DNA of 64,000 bases from Agroathelia rolfsii (Eukaryota; Basidiomycota; Agaricomycetes; Amylocorticiales; Amylocorticiaceae), in the NCBI GenBank assembly GCA_018343915.1, contig JABRWF010000003.1:434001-498000 (forward strand). The letters are read 5' to 3'. Shown piece by piece: positions 38,556 to 51,600 of the stretch (within the stretch, counting starts at the first letter, position 1; each line of letters starts with the position of its first letter). The notes under the pieces were generated by a model. It saw only the letters and a program-made list of their open reading frames with translations. It had not been told where the DNA came from and did no database searches. Position numbers and translations under genes: made by a program.

Positions 38556-40179
38556 TCACAAGACAGTGGGAACTTTTTCCTGGATAGCCTTTGCAGCAAC
38601 TCCGATAGCCGCCTGCGAGCCTACTTTGTTCTTGAAAGAGCCTTCATTATTTTGCAATCTAGATTTCTGGAATTCATCCGTAACCCAATGTATAGATTGT
38701 ATTGTGGACCATGCGTGCTTATATCTTCAAGTCGACGATTTTATGATCAATAGATTAACAATGGAGAAAAAAATGGTATGATACTTACCCGAGTACTCTC
38801 CTGATTCTAGAATCATCCACGGACACGTCAAGTAGTGCGGTCTCGAACATACTTGGCTGCAAGCTCTCCGCCGGTCCCAGCCAAGCTGGAGAAACGCGCG
38901 TCTTGACGCCAAACAAGGATAGAATCGGGCTTAACAAATACCACCTTATCACGAGCAATAGTTCGATTAGATGGCCGATTGCGTAAATTATGACCGGTTG
39001 TACGGGCTTAAAGGGGATTTTTGCTGGGGAGAAATACTATTGGGGTCCAATAGTGAGCAATGACTTATGTGGGAGAGGCAAAATGCTTATTCTTTATGGC
39101 TTACCTGAATTATTTCCCTCAATGTTCCGAAGTCGTACCATGCAGGATCACTGGTGACCATAAAGCCTCTTCCACCAATTTCGTTAACCTTGTCGGGGTT
39201 GCTAAGAGCATCAGCTGCAAGTATATGGGCGGCTGCGAGATCCTGAACATTCACGGCATGCTGGGAATAAGCATTGCCGAAGATTGGGATGAACGGGGGT
39301 GCATCTGGTGCTGAGGCAACCGACATGTACTGCCTGTGAATGCATCTTAGCTTTTTTCACATGATTACGTTTGTGAGATACTTACCAGCCAAATAGGTCG
39401 CCCGGTCCCATTATAACCATACCTGGCCTTAGCACGGTCGTACGAACACCGCCATTTCCGTCGGCAGATCGGACCATGGTGTCTCCTATCCTTTTTGTGC
39501 GCGGATAATGATGATCTTGGTCGCCCATAATATCATCTCGGGCCAAAATTTCGCTTTTATCGCGTTGATTCAAGCCAAGACGCGCGAACAATGGTTTGTT
39601 ATTCGCGACAGACGCCGAAGAGGTGTAGACGAAGGCGTCGATGGAATCTATACAAGCTGCGGCATCTAGTAGATTCCGTGTTCCACCCAGATTCACATTC
39701 TCGGATACATGCGCAGCATATGCTCTTCTCTCCCAGAAACGAATAAGAGCAGCGGTATGTATGACGACACTGGGAAGCGTACCATCCGAAAATGGACCAG
39801 TCAACAGAGCTTCCACCAAGTGCCGAGAGGTGATGTCCGTTTTCCAATACTCTATGCCCTCAAGTCCAGATAGATCGGCAGGTAGAGGCGCAACGTCGGC
39901 AACCCTTACGTGTTGCTCTCCTCGCAAAATCAACAGTCTTACAATCCAGGAGCCCACCATTCCACAGCCGCCGACAACGACATAGCCGCGCTGCGAAGGG
40001 CTTTGCGAGAAGGAATCCTTCATGTTTATATCGGCGTATTCACCCAGAGCCTTCCATTCTGATTTCGGTGGGGGCGTGCCCGCCTTGGCGAGAGGATGGG
40101 GTCCGACGAGACGGCGGTTTAGAAGATAGACAAATAGGATGGAAGGTGGAACAAGGATTGAGAGACTTTTAGCCAGCAT
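38556..40179 (-). CDS. ERG26-like 3-beta-HSD family dehydrogenase with N-terminal membrane anchor, 479 aa
   Basis: Exons (minus): 40179-39386, 39333-39105, 39036-38789, 38724-38556. The N-terminus is a hydrophobic anchor (LSILVPPSILFVYLL, residues about 6-20). Next is the Rossmann motif YVVVGGCGMVGSWIVRLL (about 66-83), VVIHTAALIRFWERR, ENVNLGGTRNLLDAA, FVYTSSASV, and the active-site YPRTK. TVLRPGMVIMGPGD, then VNVQDLAAAHILAADAL, is the family pattern. Exon 3 codes a second hydrophobic stretch (VIIYAIGHLIELLLVIRW, about 358-375), the usual 3-beta-HSD membrane-associated segment. It is a diverged paralog of the gene at 34661: decarboxylating sterol dehydrogenase activity is likely but not certain. 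The intron-2 acceptor was moved to CAATAG (39037) because the nearer CCCAG breaks the frame. Confidence 0.85.
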
Positions 40180-43100
40180 TCTAGTTTATCTTGAAAATAA
40201 TACTATAACAAGTGGGAGGATTAATAGTAGAAGTAGTGGCCGGGATTTGGTAGCGTCACTTAAAATGAAGTCGCAATAAACAGTAGACCAATGCAAGTCC
40301 GGTATGATCGGAGGGGGATCTAACATGTCACGGCTGTTACATGTCACCAGTTCCGGCAGTTACCGGTAGTCCGGCGCCCGGTCCGATGTACTCTATCTGC
40401 CTCCCCACTTGCAACATGGCACTCGTCGCTCAGCATTCTGACTTCAAACATCCTTAAACCAAAATTGCGCTGCTAATAGAAAAAAAAAATTGAGCATTGC
40501 TCATTTTTAAGTGCATTTTAGCCACAATCATTGTATTTCCCATCTCGGCAACTTCTAACCACTGGAACCCGAGTCAGCCAGTAGTGTCAATGAACGGAAA
40601 ATAATAGAAACAAAACAAATGCCGCTGCAGTGCCAGTGGAGGCGTGGTATAGTGCATCCAGCCTCAGATCTTTCAGGTCTTCCAGGCAGGTTTTACCCTT
40701 GAGAACGAAGCCTCATGACTGCGCAGCATTTATTTGAACTCTTTGTCTTACGGTAGACCTAAGTAACATCAGTAGGCTGTATTATGCATGATTCACACCC
40801 CATGACTTGATTGCATCCAGATGCTCTACCCAGAATCCTTCTATATTTAACCCTACTATTTTCTCCCTTATTATAAGTCCAGAACCTCGTCTTAGAGGTG
40901 TGCGGTCACATATGAGTTCTAAGTTCAGAATAGGTTCGACATCTGCCCCACAGCTCCGCCGTGACTTCGACTCTAACGCAGCAGTTTGTCATGAATCCAA
41001 AGGACTGAAAAGCATCACCGGAAATTTTTCAGCTTATTGAATTAGTGTCCTGCGGGCTCATGGCTGTTAAACGCTCAACCCCCCTCCCCTCCCCTTCCAT
41101 CCGTAGATAATGATGATGCGGCAATACGAAAATCGCATGGAAACTTGCATCACTGACAGGTGCACCAATGATACACCTTTACAACGAAGGAGTTCTGTAT
41201 CCGATGGTGATTCCTATACACATTAACTCATGCCATTGCCATACAGTGCGAAGCTCCGGCTGATATCTAGGGTGCACATCAAGAGCGTTGGCCCCTCGGC
41301 GATGCCAATGAGCAAATACCCTGCACAGAGGTGATGCCTGCATGACTACTTGTTTCTGGAATCTGAAAGGCGGTGCTCTGACGTTCATCTTGACATCTTT
41401 GGCGCCTGGACCTGCGGCAATTGCACGACGTATGAACCTTGCAGGTGACCATCTTCTGCCTTATCTTGATGGAACGGCTACAGTCTGTGCTCAAATGCTG
41501 AAATAATCAGCGCCTCTTAATTGTTTTTGTTCAATGCTTCTTCTAGTTGTTATGTTTATATCTTGTCTCCTCGGGTTCGATTTCTTGGTTCTCAATGGAT
41601 TGACTGATGTTAATTTCGACTTACTTCCAAAAAATTGGGGCTACGCTACAGAAAACGTCTTCAAATTTAACTAATTTGTTTCTATCCGTTAATAGCGCAA
41701 GTATGGCCTATGCATGCGATACTGGTACTGTTGAGGCTGACCCTACAAAGGTCCATTGCCTTGGCGATTTTATCGGACATGCTTCGATCTGTATTGGAGA
41801 TATGGATATGTTGCCAGCCATAATGAAAGTCGACAAACAGTAGGATGCCACGCATACCTTATCCACTCTAAAACAGGGATGTAAGGTGCGTGTGGATAGT
41901 CTCAATGAATTTCAATTTAAATAATAATATCTCCATGCTATACAGCGACTCGCATTATGGAGTAAGGCGGTATGTAAGGAAATCTCAGACCTCATGATTT
42001 GATGTACAGCATGTCAAAAGTAAAATTGATGCTGTCGTTTTGCACTGCCTTTCATACGGGTATATATTTCTTGCAAGATATTCATCACCGAATAGAAGAT
42101 AAAGAAGATGATTGAGCTTTGATCTTCCTATCTCTCATCAATGCCATCTTCATCTTGTTGCAGCATCATTCAGCAACAACTATTGCATGATTCAACTGTT
42201 GTAGTGCTCTAAGCTAGCGGTGCTAGAGGCGCGTATTGTCCACCGTATGTTCATGAAGCAATCAAGAAATAGAAGCATAGAAGCCCCGGACATACTTTCT
42301 CCAAGGTTCTCGGGGCTCTGCCATTGTGAATTTACTGGCTCCATAATACAAATGCATGGATTTAATTATCAGGCTGAGTCCGATGGGCCTCATAAGCGTC
42401 TGTGCCACCCTGTATACGATGTTTCGGAATTTATGCCGCCGATTCAGGCTCGTGAATCGTGATTGCCGTGCATTCGGACAGCGGATAGTGTAAATTGTCA
42501 GTCGTTTGCTTAATGGTCTTCTGCCATGTTATGCCGCAAATTAGCGTGGCTTTGATCTTCGACTTAGAAGCACCGAGGTTTGAATGCCTCAATGTAGGTT
42601 TTTAGGAAAATTTGTATAAGAATACGTATATTCAGATGCCGTCCGCGCCGTTTATTTCAGGAGTAATCAGTACAGTATTTGCATATATGATACTTAGTAG
42701 TGTAATCGACAGCTTGGCCAAACCCAAGTCAAGAAGATATGTTATTACGAAATGTGCTATGTTCTACCCATTGAATTACTGACGCTGCACGGCTGACAGC
42801 CCATGTACATGATGCCATTCATGTACTTTTCGTAAATTGAACGAGAAGTGCTAAGGCTGTGCACGCCTGAAAGTGGGGTGTGATGGTGTAATTGATTATG
42901 CCGTTAGCTGCCAGGGTTTCTGTTCGTTGTCATCTCATCATGTTCCCAGAACCCATCAATAGCACTGGACCAAGTTTCCATCCTCGGCCGTACAACGACT
43001 CGTTATAGCTCTTGCACGCCCGTTGCATAACATCCAGCTGATGCTGGCAACCAGATAATGATTCTAACGGGGCGCACTGCCAATACGAACTGTCATGGCG

Positions 43101-43728
43101 GCAACCTGCGGCAAGGTGCACGCGTCTTGCCAGTGCCACCGTAGTGGACCAGTGGCACCTGGGAGCATGTGGAACTTTTTTCAGCCTGCACTCATGATGT
43201 GCCACTTTCAATGAAAAATCTTGTTTTGATCGCGTTGCCCCCTATATGTCTGACAGTGCTAATGATGAGTTCTATTCCACAGCTGTCCAGAATATGAGAT
43301 CTGTCCCTGTATTATGGCGGGTTGACCGCCTGGGCTGCAACGCCGCAGTTAGGCCATCTTCTTGTATTTTTCCTCGCGTTCTGAAACCCCCACTATTGCC
43401 AGCGCGGCAGCCGAGAATGATCAAATCGGACGCCGCCGCCCCCAGTCTAATTTCGTCGATCATCATTCATAGCATGGGTGGGCCGTCATTTTGTTCACAA
43501 GGCAGGTCATCGAGCGATGACTGTACGCCTCTATGGTCACGCGCATACCGGTGTTTAACTCAACGCCCATCTCGCACCTTGCTCTGCTTTCCCTACCACC
43601 ACGATCACTGAGCTACTCAGGTCGTCTCCACACGGACAATCCTGACGCATTCTCTTTCTCACTCTTGACTCCACGTTACCTCTTATAATCGCCATCTCAC
43701 ACAACTCCTAGACTCTCTTGCATTTGCC
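40180..43728. other. Gene-poor region (about 3.5 kb)
   Basis: No gene supported. AT-rich DNA with many stops in all frames. A pyrimidine-rich stretch just before 43729 (ACTCCTAGACTCTCTTG) looks like the leader of the zinc-finger gene that follows. Short open frames at 41279-41494 and 41607-41843 have no motif. Confidence 0.5.
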
Positions 43729-44504
43729 ATGGATTTCAGTAGAATATTGCTGCAGCAAGACTGGATTTGCCCTCACTGTAGTTTATCTCTTAAATATACT
43801 CTCGGAACACCACAAACCGACGCCCAAATCGCTTCTCATCGTATCTCATGTCATCGAACCAGTCCACGCCACTTCCCTAGTGGACATCATCAGTAAGGCG
43901 ATCTAGTCGTTTGAACGTAATGAAAGTCGATTTATTTCGTTTATTCATCTGCAGCACACCATCCCCAACTCCAAGTTATCGACATGACCCCCCAATACCC
44001 AGTGGGTCATGGAAGACCAGCTCGACGCATACACCGGGCACGAGTCCATCGCCTGACCACGAGCCACCTGTCCGATCTCACCCAAGCACGCGGACGTACA
44101 CTCATGATATTACGAATGCCCAGTCTGCTAGCAAACAAAGGTCTGTCATAAATTATCCATTTTATATATGGAAACGCATGTGCTAATACTTTGGATATTT
44201 TGTACACAGGCGGCGTGAACGCCATGCAGCAGATCAGCTGAGACGCATGGCTGCTCATCGCCGTGTTGAGCTGGAAGAAGACCCCCACACGGCAGTGGTT
44301 ACCGTTGACACTGTCACATGCAAACGGTGTGAACGCTCAGTGAGCTTGCCAGGGCCATATCATACAAACCCTTGGCTCAAGCATAAGCGTTACTGCTCTA
44401 AAATCCGTGCCTATGAGGTGAGCCGGTGGACATCTTCCATGAAATTGTTACGATTGCTCATCGATTAACTTTAACCAGGAAAGGCATGGTGGTCTCTCAC
44501 ATTA
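43729..44504 (+). CDS. Small protein with two CxxC..HxxxC zinc-finger motifs, 4 exons
   Basis: Deduced exons: 43729-43892, 43955-44140, 44210-44417, 44478-44504; 194 aa, all joins in phase. Intron 2 has a good branch site (TGCTAATAC). The first finger is near the N-terminus: DWICPHCSLSL .. ASHRISCHR (CxxC, 19 residues, HxxxC). The middle is Pro/Ser/Thr/His-rich. It is followed by a basic-acidic helix (RRRERHAADQLRRMAAHRR). The second finger is TCKRCERSVSL .. NPWLKHKRYCSK (CxxC, 16 residues, HxxxC). The W..H...C pattern recurs in many uncharacterised Agaricomycete proteins and suggests a zinc-binding, possibly DNA- or RNA-binding module. No catalytic domain. If the last intron is retained the stop is at 44468. 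It is the only intact gene in the 40-48.6 kb stretch. Confidence 0.6.
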
Positions 44505-45996
44505 AGCCTTGTTACTTTTTAGGATGAAAGGATATTACACTGATATTTATTACTTCCCACGGACGCTTGTAACAGTTGTTCTTTTTTGATTTAATTCACA
44601 TCGGTCACATACACTACACTATCCCTTCTTGATATCCCTGTTTTGGTAACAGTACCAAATTCCATACCCTGCTATCATTACACCGCCGCACCTTGAAGGT
44701 ACTGCACCGATTTTCTTCGGTGGAGCCCTGAATTAAGCTTGACTCCACATGCTAATATGCCACCTGTGGCGATGTTCCTGAGAGATGAGCAGATGGTTGT
44801 ATGCGTTCCCATAACAAGCGCCCTAACGTGCTGTCACCCTACACTTGCCGCTCGTTGTTCGGATTCGGCATGTACCGCCGCCACCACAGAAATTTATTTT
44901 CGAGTTGATCCCGTCAGAAAGAGGGGGGGGGGGTTGATAGATTTCGCTACCGGCATAGCGCGCCCGCTCGCCGGACGCAAAGCTTTAAAATGGACAAGGT
45001 TCGATGCTGTAAACAGAAAGCTTGGAGACTGTTTAAGTTCCTCGACGTAAGCGCCCTGTGTGCGTGACGGCTACCCCTTTTGGATCGATGTCATGTCCGT
45101 TCCACCGGTGGTTATAGATACATGTCCATGGCGTCACTGGTAGTATGCATTGGTATGTACTCTCAGAAATGTTACGATTCTTACTGCGACTCGGACGAAC
45201 CCGACATCTACTGTCAAATGCAGTGACACAACCCGTCTACCAGCAAGTGTCACGGATACAGCCCGCATAGTACTTAATCAAAACCTCAGAATGAACTCTG
45301 ACGCTTGCAATGGATGGTTGATAGTGTCCGAATTGATATGACAATGCGTATCATGATGAAAGATCTCGTTGACTCGGACATCTTGCTTGCCGTCTCCACA
45401 CCAGCACTGGTATTCTAGTAAGATAGCGAGTCGTCGATGTCCCCACCATGACCAGGCGCAGATCTGTTGATGATTCAAGCTGTGCTCTTGCAGAGAGCTT
45501 TGAATCATTCATCGGACTTCCCTCAGTGCCGTGTGCTATCCAGATTAAGGGTCAGCCAACTCTCATTAAACTTGAGTCGAATAATGTTGAGTGATTATCA
45601 TGTTTCCTCTGAGATGTTCAAGTTGACTGAAACATACCCGATCCTGGTTTGCAACGGATAATATGTATAGGTTCCATTCGATTGAACACAATGCTCAGAA
45701 TGTTTTGCGAGCCGTGAATCTCTTATAAAACTTCGTTGTGTAGCGTTATTACTGGTTTAAGAATAGCATTCAAGTAATGAAAGCTAAATCATCTTCAAGA
45801 GTTAGTCTATATTCTTGTCATAGCTCAATATGTCTACTTTTCCGAGGAACCGGGTTATGGACTAGTAATTAGGACTGCACATCTTTGGCGCTGATGTGTT
45901 GTTGATATTGACGAGAGCCGGTTTTAACGGCTCATCGAGCTATACTAAGTACATGCATCATTGATCATCATTTCAGTTCTCAGATATCTGTAGACA
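44505..45996. other. Gene-poor region
   Basis: About 1.5 kb with no supported gene. A plus-strand frame at 44739-45050 is open for 103 codons, crosses a run of nine G near 44930, and has no motif; it may be decayed coding DNA. Confidence 0.4.
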
Positions 45997-46275
45997 CTAG
46001 GCAATGCTCATAGCAGCTAGCAACATCTCATCCAAGTTTCTATCCTTCAATTCAGGGTCATTGATATCGCCATCGTGAACCGAAAAGGTGGATGTGGGGC
46101 TGGGAAAGGATTTATGCGCGCATCCATCAAGGATTTTGTCAAACACCTACAACTAATACTTGCAGTGAGATGCTAGCTCACCCGGCGTTAATGTTCCCAT
46201 CTCTGGGCGATCAGAAACAAGTAAGCACAGGACTACTCGGATAGTCATACCCCATGAATACACGTCTCCGGTGGA
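45997..46275 (-). pseudogene. Possible protein-kinase remnant
   Basis: On the minus strand near 46275-46245 the frame reads STGDVYSWGMTIR. This resembles the SDVYSFGM block after the activation segment of tyrosine-kinase-like proteins, which are abundant in Agaricomycetes. Downstream come coding-like pieces EMGTLTPG and DKILDGCAHKSFPS, then DGDINDPELKDRNLDEMLL, ending at a stop at 45997. They are separated by very short intron-like gaps. The catalytic loop and Gly loop are not seen upstream, so it is either a broken copy or part of a gene I could not assemble. Confidence 0.3.
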
Positions 46276-48600
46276 CAGGGTAGATTAGCATAACATTTAC
46301 AACAGCAAGCCAACTGTTTCACATCCCTAGCTGATTTTCAAAGACGATGAACTGTTTTGATGCCATCAATCTCCGTTTTTGAACGCTATACTTGCCTCTC
46401 CTGGATGGCCTTCAGCCGAGCATTTTGTTTTCGGCAGAGATGTCATATCAGGTTAGCACCCTTAATGGATTGTTTGATATGAGCATATATCTTTAGCATA
46501 ATCATTGCCAATGATGTAGTCGATCCATCTGTACGAGTGTGAATGCCGCTATAGCTTGCCACAGCATCAGATTTCCGTCGAAGACGGAGTATGCACAATG
46601 GTAGAAACACGAGCACGTTATCCCTTCACGTCATCACACTCGGCAGATAGCTGACCACAATACCGGCATAGTCAAGCATGTTCAGAGTCATATCATTCAA
46701 AGGACTTAGTTCGCTTTACTCTTAGTCTCTATTTTTATTCCGTACCGTACATGTACATTGACCTTCTAATTCGAAATAAGCGTGTAAAAGGAGGTCGATA
46801 CCTCTGAATAGTACGACTTTAGACAGGTTTGAATGTACGTGGATATATTTCTGGGAAAACAAAATAGATTCATTCTCGGAAACGCACAAACAATAATGGA
46901 CGGTTAAGCAGCCCCGAGTCATATAGCCACCGAGAGTTATCCAGACAAGTTATCAGGATTTGATAAATACAAGCAAAGCAGAGTTAGCCCATGATGTAGT
47001 GTAATGATGTACACCTTGTGTCGTACTTTGGGTTATCACTATATCATCTGGACTTTTTCGGTGGACAATGACTTTACCAAGGGCTTCCCGTATGTCCTGA
47101 TTTTGTCATGACAAAAAGGATGCGGCGATAATAATACCATGGATCAATAAACCTGAAGATGGCTATGCAAGTAAATGAAGAGCTTTATGTGCGCCTATTG
47201 CATTCCTCGGATTAGAAGAACATCTGTTGTCTTTCTATTAATCTAATAAAAAAGAACTATATGTGAGAAAGGATATATGCTGCTGGTGCTATGGAGACAC
47301 ATTTATGCTATCAGTACCCCTGCACGCGAGGTCATTTATCAAGCTGGTCATAAGTACGTCCACAAGGACTGATAGGACCACTCGACTCCCATGCGTGCAA
47401 ATATCATCACATAGCATCGTATCAAATAAGACCTGGGCTAAGGGAGCTTACCCGTAAAGAATCAACCACGGTGATGATATGAGGAGCAAAAGCGGTACAA
47501 TTCCATGACAAGCGGCGTGCCGTGCTCCGAAGCTGACGAGAGGTCCTTCCGAAAAGAAACAGTAGGGCTAATCTTCGTCCGGAGTTTGCGAGATGAGTCA
47601 TAGAATACTAGGCATTCTTGCATCTTTGTGGAATCCAGCTAGAAAAGGGCTCATCGCCACGAGTTGATTGTGGAGATTATATGTAGCAGAGTTTTACCGT
47701 GAGTAGAGAGTCCGAGCAAAGAAGACAGAGTTGCGACTTAGAGCGTTGTTTGTTCCGACGGCACGTGAGCACCAAACAAAGCATAACTTGCATTGCGTTC
47801 AACAACATCTTCAAAGGCGCTCGAGATTAAAAAGAAAAAAGAAAAAAAGGATCATATGCGCACATGTTCTGCCTCGTTGCTTGAGAATATTCAAAGAATG
47901 AGTACTCTGGATCTCACACACTGCGCTTTCTGCTCGCGAAATCATAACGTGGCTAGCTAGTCATTGTCGCATGGAATTTTCAAAGCGTCCGTTCTGAATA
48001 CGCCCAATCCAACTTTCAGCTTCCTTATCCATATACGGATCTCCACTCCCGAATGCATACAAAGAAATGCATCGAAGCTTCCTTTAAAATTGGAAACACT
48101 TACACCTATACTCGGACTCTGGTAAAGGTGTGGATATCGGTGTATGCGCCCATTGCCTGGTGGTAACCATGGAGGAATTCGAGAGAAGAAAATGCAAGAA
48201 AAATAGGGGTTTTAGGAGTTATGGTACGGTCATTCTTTATTCAAGGTTTAGGTATGGAGACTTACGTATGCTGCGTCTTATCTGGTTGATTTGTACATAG
48301 GGTGCGCATTTGCGCCTCCAGACTACACCCTCTCTCTGGGATTATGGCTGCCCTTCACATGCTCACCGTCAAGCAGTCGGGCTTCGGTGCCGGCGGCCGG
48401 TCCGAGACAATAAGTCAGGGGAGATCCCGGCAGATTTCCAAATGGAGTATAATCGGATCTCGGAATGCGGCGAGTGTAATTGTTGTGCGCTCATTGTCTT
48501 GGAGGTGCACACACAATAAAGATACATGGGTCATCCATGTCGTTCGTCTTTCTCTTGCAACTCACTCCTTGCCTCTGAACCCCTACACTTTCCTACCGCT
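46276..48600. other. Gene-poor region upstream of the ABC transporter
   Basis: About 2.3 kb with no supported gene. The last 300 bases are the promoter and leader of the STE6-type gene. A 120-codon frame at 48302-48664 overlaps the start of that gene in another frame and is treated as spurious. Confidence 0.45.
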
Positions 48601-51600
48601 ATGCGGCGGCCGTCGACGCTCCAGGTTGACACAACGACCGACACGAAACTCGATTACGAATTAACGCAATCTCCATCGACTTATGCCGCATCGTATACTG
48701 ACCTTCGTTTTCACAGTAAGTGGCAAATGATAACTTTGTCAAACGATCTTGCGACTTACTCGACAGCAGATGCACAATATACATCTACTTTGGACCTCAA
48801 AGAACAACTGGATACCTCCCTTCCTCCTCCCCCACCTTCAATCCGTCTTCTATATTCATTGGTTTCTCGTCGTGACTTGCTCCTTTTCGTTCTTCCGGCC
48901 ATTTTTCTCTCTGTTGTCGCGGGTGGCATTGCGCCTTTCATGACCTACGTTATTGGACAGTCGTTTGACGCATTTGCGCAATTCCCTCTCACAAGCCCAA
49001 CTCACGCGGATAAACTTGCTCTCCTGCATGGCGTTGGTCTTGCCGCATTAGAACTCGTTGGTCTAGCGGTCGGTGCCCTAGCGCTTAGCAGCATCACTTC
49101 TAGTCTGTGGATTCTTACTGGCGAGCGCAATGTTATGGCTATTCGCAAGCGCGTCTACTTTGCCGTTACGCGTAAACGAATGGCTTGGTTCGATACTCGC
49201 ATGGGAACGGAGGGTAGCATCCAGGCTGCCGATGGAGAAAACGGCCCAATTGGAGCTGGTGGTCTCATGGCCAAATTCACTAGGTAAAAGCGCTTTATTG
49301 TTTCTTTTGTTAGAGCAAAGGTTTAATTTTTTGCCTTTCGGGTAGAGAAACCGACGATGTTCGGATGGCATCTTCCTTGGCATCTGGCATGCTCATCCAA
49401 TATGTCACGACAACACTCACCTGCCTTGCACTGGCTTTTTCTCGCTCATGGGCACTTACCTTGGTCATCCTATCGGCCGTACCCGCTTTGATGATTATCC
49501 AGACAGTATCTCAGGCTTTGGCCGGACCTCTTCTAGGACATGAGCGAACAAATACGGCCAGAGCCGCCACTCTTGTCGACCGTGCCATCGCGTCAATCGC
49601 TACCGTCAAGGCCTTCAATGCCCAGGCTCATGAGCAGGCCTCTCTTGGCCGAGCCCTTGATTCGATTGATGCCGCAACTCAGCGTCTCAATAGCGTCTGG
49701 GCCGCTACCAGTGGAGCAAGCCAATTTACCATGATGGCCATGTTCGTCCAAGGCTTTTGGTTCGGTGCCCACCTCGTCCGTGACGGTCGCAATTCGGCTG
49801 GGGACGTAATGGCTGTTTTCTGGGCCTGCCTCATCGCAACGAGCAATCTCCAGATGTGCATCCCTCAATTCATCGTGCTCGCCAAGGGAAAGTTTGCCGC
49901 CAGCTCGTTATTCGGGCTTATCGATGAAATTCGCGAGCAGATGCGCAAAATCAGACCTGCCAAGTGCGTGGGCGAGATCTCCCTTGTGGATGTTTCGTTC
50001 GCATACCCCTCGCGCCCAACGGTACCTGTCCTGAAGCACGTGTCCATCTACTTGCCTTCGAATGAGACAACTTTTATCGTTGGTGGTTCTGGCTCTGGCA
50101 AATCCTCTCTGGCAGCATTACTTCTTGGCCTCTACAATCCCGGTGCCGGCTCTTTGATGCTCGATGATCAGGAGATCGTCTACCTTGACAGCGACTGGGT
50201 TCGCATGCACGTCGCAGGTGTTACTCAGAGCACCGTTCTCTTCGATGCATCCGTGCATGACAATGTTGCCATGGGCGTCGTCGGTTCCGGACGTGACCCT
50301 AAGACGGTGACAAGACAGGAAGTTGAGGAAGCATGCCGCGCTGCACTCATGCATGAATTTGTGCGCGACCTTCCAGATGGATATGATACTCGGCTTGGTA
50401 ATGGTGGCGCCAACCTCAGTGGTGGCCAGAGACAGCGTCTTGCCATTGCTCGGGCCCGGCTTTGGAACCCCTCCATCCTAATTCTTGGTATGCGGTTGAG
50501 TTGCTTATTTTTACATGCTTTCCTAACCGCTTTCTATTTCAGACGAAGCTACGTCTGCGCTGGACGCGGCGTCTCGTATTCTGGTCTTCGAGGCCATGAA
50601 GGTCTGGCGGGCCAACAAGACAACCATTGTCATCACCCACGATTTATCCCAAATTACGGCAACAGACTTCGTATATGTTATGAAAGACGGTGAAGTTGTG
50701 GAACAAGGCTTCCGTGCCGATCTCGAGGAGATTCATGACAGCACGTTCTCGGAGATGCTTCAGACCACCTATGCCCCCATCGAAGACGAGGAGAGACACG
50801 AAAACGTCGAAGAGATATTGGAGAAAGCTGAAGTAGACCGTGAGCTCGAGATGGAGGAGATCGGCCGTACAGGTCTCGCCAATCTTCGCCCTCAAAGCAC
50901 ATTCATGCGTCCAATGACCAACATGTCTTTCGGCCCCTGGGCACTTGATGCGTTACATGATCTCACCCAACCTCATGAGGCACTTGTAGCAGACCGCACC
51001 AGCAGATTTATCCCAGCTACTGCCTTTGAAGGAGACATCACCCTCGAGTCCGTTCGCCCTCGCCGTCCTTCGAGCGTGTCTATCACCACCCCTTTGCCAA
51101 CATATAACACAGTCACTCGGCGGTTGAGCTTGCAATTCACCCCTACTTCTCCTTCGTTCAGTCCTCGTCCCTCGCCGCCCCTGATTGAAGAAGACCTTGA
51201 TTTTCTGATCGAGAAGCAAGTACTCAAACAGACCGCTACACATGCGTCGCGAAAGCGCTCCCACACTGTTCCTCGACCTCGTCAGCGCTGGGATGATGTA
51301 CGCATGTTGCCCATGACATCTGTCGAAGTCGAAGCGCCATCAGAGCCCGCTCAGCCTCCTCAGCCGGAGAAGCTTCAGCCTTTTTCGCAACTTGCCCGTC
51401 AGATGTACCCTGGTATTCCCAACAAGGTCCTCTTGTTTACCGGTGCCATCGTGTCAGCCTGCAGTGGCGCTGCTACTCCCATCTTCTCGTTCCTCCTCTC
51501 CCGCCTTATGTATGAGGTCTCCATCGGCGCTCATAGCGTCGCGACAATCAACCAGTACGGTGGAATTGTTCTGGCTGTTGCTGCTATGGACGGCATCCTG

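Noticed and set aside
39023..39033. CCCAG acceptor for exon 3 of the second sterol dehydrogenase
   Set aside because: It puts a stop soon after the join. The CAATAG acceptor at 39037 keeps the conserved frame.
48302..48664. 120-codon frame upstream of the ABC transporter
   Set aside because: It overlaps the N-terminal exon of the transporter in another frame and has no recognisable motif.
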